The position numbers and the translations under genes are program-made. The notes under the pieces are model-generated. The model did no database searches and was not told the origin of the DNA. It saw nothing but the letters and a program-made list of their open reading frames with translations. DNA of 10,242 bases. It comes from Cryoendolithus antarcticus. Lineage: Eukaryota > Ascomycota > Dothideomycetes > Cladosporiales > Cladosporiaceae. The stretch lies in contig NAJO01000149.1 in assembly GCA_002077065.1 (NCBI GenBank), forward strand, positions 1 through 10,242. Reading direction: 5' to 3'. Below, in pieces: positions 7,982 through 10,242 of this stretch; the first letter of the stretch is position 1; every line of letters starts with the position of its first letter.

Positions 7982-8311
7982 ATGCGTGTCTGCCTCTTAG
8001 CCGTGGTACCGATTCTCCTTAGTGCAGTACACGCCGACTACTATGTTCGTTGCGACGATGGCAAAGGCCATACGAAGGTGGAACATGCCCCTATGAAGCC
8101 AGGCGATACCTCCGACTGCAAGCCCTTCGACTACGGTATGCAGTCTTTCGAGTATTGGCAGGATGATGGACATGCCTACACGTTTGAGTTCTACGAGGAC
8201 AAGAAATGCAAGGGCAACAAGTCTGAGGATAAGGCCGACAAGAAGAAGAAGAACAAGAAGAAGAATAAGTTGCTGAAGCAGTGCTGGAGCTATAAAGCGT
8301 CCTGCGCCTAA
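7982..8311 (+). CDS. Small secreted Cys- and Lys-containing protein, effector candidate
   Basis: The single exon encodes 109 residues. Residues 1-18 form a clear signal peptide (hydrophobic LLAVVPILLSAV, cut predicted after VHA). The ~91-residue mature chain has five cysteines (24, 46, 76, 101, 108), an aromatic middle part (FEYWQDDGHAYTFEFYEDKK), and a very basic run at about 84-99 made almost only of Lys and Asn with one Asp and one Ala. It ends CWSYKASCA. Small size, secretion signal and cysteines next to a silenced repeat block are the usual marks of a candidate effector of a plant-associated fungus. No known effector family is recognised, so the role is inference. An odd cysteine count means one thiol is free or pairs between molecules. 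The basic run could be a protease site, a nucleic-acid-binding tail or a nuclear-targeting patch. No stops or RIP-type damage are seen. Confidence 0.8.
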   Translation: MRVCLLAVVPILLSAVHADYYVRCDDGKGHTKVEHAPMKPGDTSDCKPFDYGMQSFEYWQDDGHAYTFEFYEDKKCKGNKSEDKADKKKKNKKKNKLLKQCWSYKASCA

Positions 8312-8687
8312 ACGTAGAACCAAAAAGTCGTTGGGCAAGTAGGCTGCGATGGAGCACGGTAGGTCACGATGCATCTTGCGAACGACTCGCAGGGGAAAGC
8401 TGATTGTTTCGTAACAGAGGGTGATAGAAAGTTGGTCTTTACTGTCCATTGACGGTCGCTGCGTTGTTATACACCGGACTTTGACATTCTTTACAGTAAA
8501 CATGTTGACAACTTTGTCCGAGCTGCGGGTTCAAGGAGTGGCCTGCTTCAGCGGCACGTTCGACCAATACTTCTCGGACTTTTGCTTTTTCACACCAGCA
8601 TAGCTGCTTCCACTCAGGTTACGTATGGCGTATTATCGCACGTATTGTAACGAAGAAGAGGTCTTGTGAAACTTCAATGCGCCTTAG
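8312..8687. other. Intergenic stretch between converging units
   Basis: It lies between the end of the secreted-protein gene and the 3' end of the minus-strand frame at 8688. I see no convincing gene or repeat. It presumably holds the two 3' untranslated regions; no clear AATAAA signal is visible. Confidence 0.45.
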
Positions 8688-9020
8688 TCACCGTGATGCT
8701 GGATGTGTTGTGCGTGCAACACTAGATTGTTCGTGGTTGTTATGTAAGATCTTGTTGAAAGTATACTGGAGAGGTCGTTGTCGATTTCGTAAGCCGAACC
8801 TAGACAGCGCTTTATCGAGGACATCCCCGGGCGAGATGTGCCTCTTGAAGTCGCCGGCATCATCAGAGGGCAACCTCCAGATCATGCCAGAGTCTTGCCA
8901 AATCAGAACTATATCTAACGACGGTGTTTCAGGTACAATTACTTGCACGTTGCCTCCAACGCACAGTTCGTACTTCTCTGCTGCCAATCGTCGCAATACA
9001 TCGTAGGCAGGCCCGGCTAC
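8688..9020 (-). pseudogene. Open segment, possible 3' exon of the decayed coiled-coil gene
   Basis: The minus strand is open for 110 codons after a possible acceptor (CTATTCAG, ending at 9021). It starts VAGPAYDVLRRLAAEKYELC, includes SLDIVLIWQDSGMIWRLP and SPGDVLDKALSRFGLRN, and stops at TGA 8688-8690. Its composition is protein-like, suggesting a real domain, but I do not recognise it. It lies in a third frame relative to the coiled-coil region, so it is either joined to it by an intron I cannot place well or belongs to a separate gene. The segment between 9020 and 9173 has stops in the relevant frames. An in-frame ATG lies at 9062. Confidence 0.4.
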
Positions 9021-9172
9021 CTGAATAGGTAGAAAATATCTCATGTATAACAGGAAGACCATGCGGCGATTTACAGCAGTCTCGTATGGCTATGGCGTCT
9101 GATCCTGAACTCGCAACAACATTCGAGTAGTCATCAAAAGTGTAAGACGCAGTGAGGGCAGCTGTTCGAGTA

Positions 9173-10242
9173 TTAGCTAGAGCATTTGGTGTATAATCTG
9201 ATTGACACAGGCTGCAACCTACTGCAAATATCGACGAAAGCACTTTGCTTAGGTTGGTCATCTCTCGTGGGTTGCTCCGACAGCTCGTATTCGTCGATAA
9301 CAATTTCCAGCTTTGACCGTAAATCAACGTTTTGCAACATCAATTGATCTCGTCTGCTGACAAGGTCCTCGATCTTACTCGATGCGTTGCTAAGCCGCTC
9401 ATTCACATCCGCCGCTAACTCCCCCAGCCTTGTATGGTCGTCCGCAAGTAATTGATATCTGGATGCAGCAGCTCCAAGCTCGGAATGGTACTGACGCGAA
9501 AGCTGCATTCCCTCCGTGGTCGCATTGTTCAGTTGCCGAGTGAGTTCCGTATTCTCGCTTGTCGTCATGCGAAGGCGGGCCGCCAGCTTTTCAAGCTCGA
9601 GGTGATGTTGGTCTGCTTAGGCGCCGTGCACCTGAAGTCGGCCGATCTTTGCGGTCACCGTTCGTATTCTCGATGCCTGAACCTCAAGTCTGGATTTTCC
9701 TGATCACGCGCTGCTTTTGCTGCGGTATATCCATGGTCAAGCTTCTCCCTAGCCTATGACATCTCACGCGGCGACGTGAAAGTCTCCTCGTGCTGTAGTC
9801 TGATACTGTCCAATGGTCGCTTTATGCTTGCAAGCTCAGCACGCAGATCTCTCACCAGCGTCGCTTCCGTGGCGAGGTCTTCGATGTCCATGGCCTCGGA
9901 GTGTCGTAGAGGTGCATCGAAAGGAACATACGTCGTCTACGCTGGGTCAGTGACGACAATTTAAACGCGTTGGACTGGAACAGACTGCGTACCAAACTGA
10001 TGCCTAGAAACGTTCGTGCCATAGCCCCAGCGAAAGAAGGAGGAGATGTGAACAGATTGAACTTGAGAGACCGCATAGATCTGGGGCAAGAATAGGGAAG
10101 GGCTGTCGAGATGGTGGTCGTCCTCGTAGGGACGACCGCAACGCTGAAGTAAGCTGAGATTCTGCTCACATGCGAAGTCGGGCGTGACAAGCATATCACG
10201 GGCCTGTCCCAGAGATCGAATCAAGTCAGCAACCTTGAGCAT
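9173..10242 (-). pseudogene. Decayed coiled-coil protein gene with RIP-type stops
   Basis: One coding frame can be followed from the window end (MLKVADLIRSLGQARDML) leftward through about 345 codons. It is broken by TAA at 9961-9963, TAG at 9937-9939, TAG at 9754-9756, a one-base frameshift near 9685-9692, and TAA at 9617-9619. Each stop differs from CAA or CAG by one C-to-T change in CpA context. The part from about 9890 to 9250 is rich in Glu, Leu, Arg and Ala with heptad-like spacing (DIEDLATEATLVRDLRAELA; later RLGELAADVNERLSNASSKI and LVSRRDQLMLQNVDLRSKLE), so it encoded a long coiled coil. The frame ends at TAA 9173-9175. The longest intact part is 9173-9568. The family is unknown, and whether ATG 10242 is the true start cannot be told because the gene touches the window edge. 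Confidence 0.65.

Noticed and set aside
7997..8503. Minus-strand open frame of 168 codons opposite the secreted-protein gene
   Set aside because: Its Leu/Val-rich composition is the complement of the Lys/Asp codons of the real gene. The plus strand has the signal peptide, promoter and start context.

Overview
The window looks like an accessory, repeat-rich segment of a filamentous ascomycete genome (Pezizomycotina; a Dothideomycete is my guess, not proven). Reasons: eukaryotic genes with GT-AG introns, genes for small secreted and Ser/Thr-rich proteins, and a block almost empty of CpA and TpG but full of TpA. That block is the mark left by repeat-induced point mutation (RIP), the premeiotic defence that changes CpA to TpA in duplicated DNA.

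Layout, left to right. (1) 1-557, minus strand: the 5' part of a secreted Cys-rich protein followed by a Ser/Thr-rich stalk, the stalk encoded by exact 51-bp tandem repeats that run off the window. (2) About 560-1640: no gene seen, only a small cluster of degenerate GGGACC repeats. (3) About 1640-3322: left arm of a long inverted repeat, lightly mutated, with traces of unidentified coding sequence on the minus strand. (4) 3322-5616: the interval between the arms. It holds an apparently intact two-exon gene for a protein with two Myb/SANT repeats, and a truncated convergent gene whose 3' side runs into a 34-bp tandem duplication. (5) 5616 to about 6910: right arm, homologous to the left arm in opposite orientation. 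Its inner end is well preserved; its outer part is heavily RIP-mutated. The RIP block runs on to about 7560, past the point where I can follow homology to the left arm. (6) 7982-8311: an intact single-exon gene for a small secreted, lysine-rich protein, about 420 bp beyond the RIP block. (7) 8688-10242, minus strand: a decayed gene. It has a coiled-coil region interrupted by four stops, all explicable as CAA/CAG to TAA/TAG, and one frameshift, followed by a separate open segment that may be its 3' end.

Together this is the classic picture of a fast-evolving fungal compartment: repeats silenced by RIP, neighbouring genes broken by RIP-type changes, and a few surviving secreted-protein genes beside them. 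The most unusual point is the pair of inverted arms, of which one is almost saturated with RIP and the other is not, with an intact Myb-like gene between them. No RNA genes or CRISPR arrays were seen. All homology statements come from reading the sequence by eye; no alignment or database search was run.
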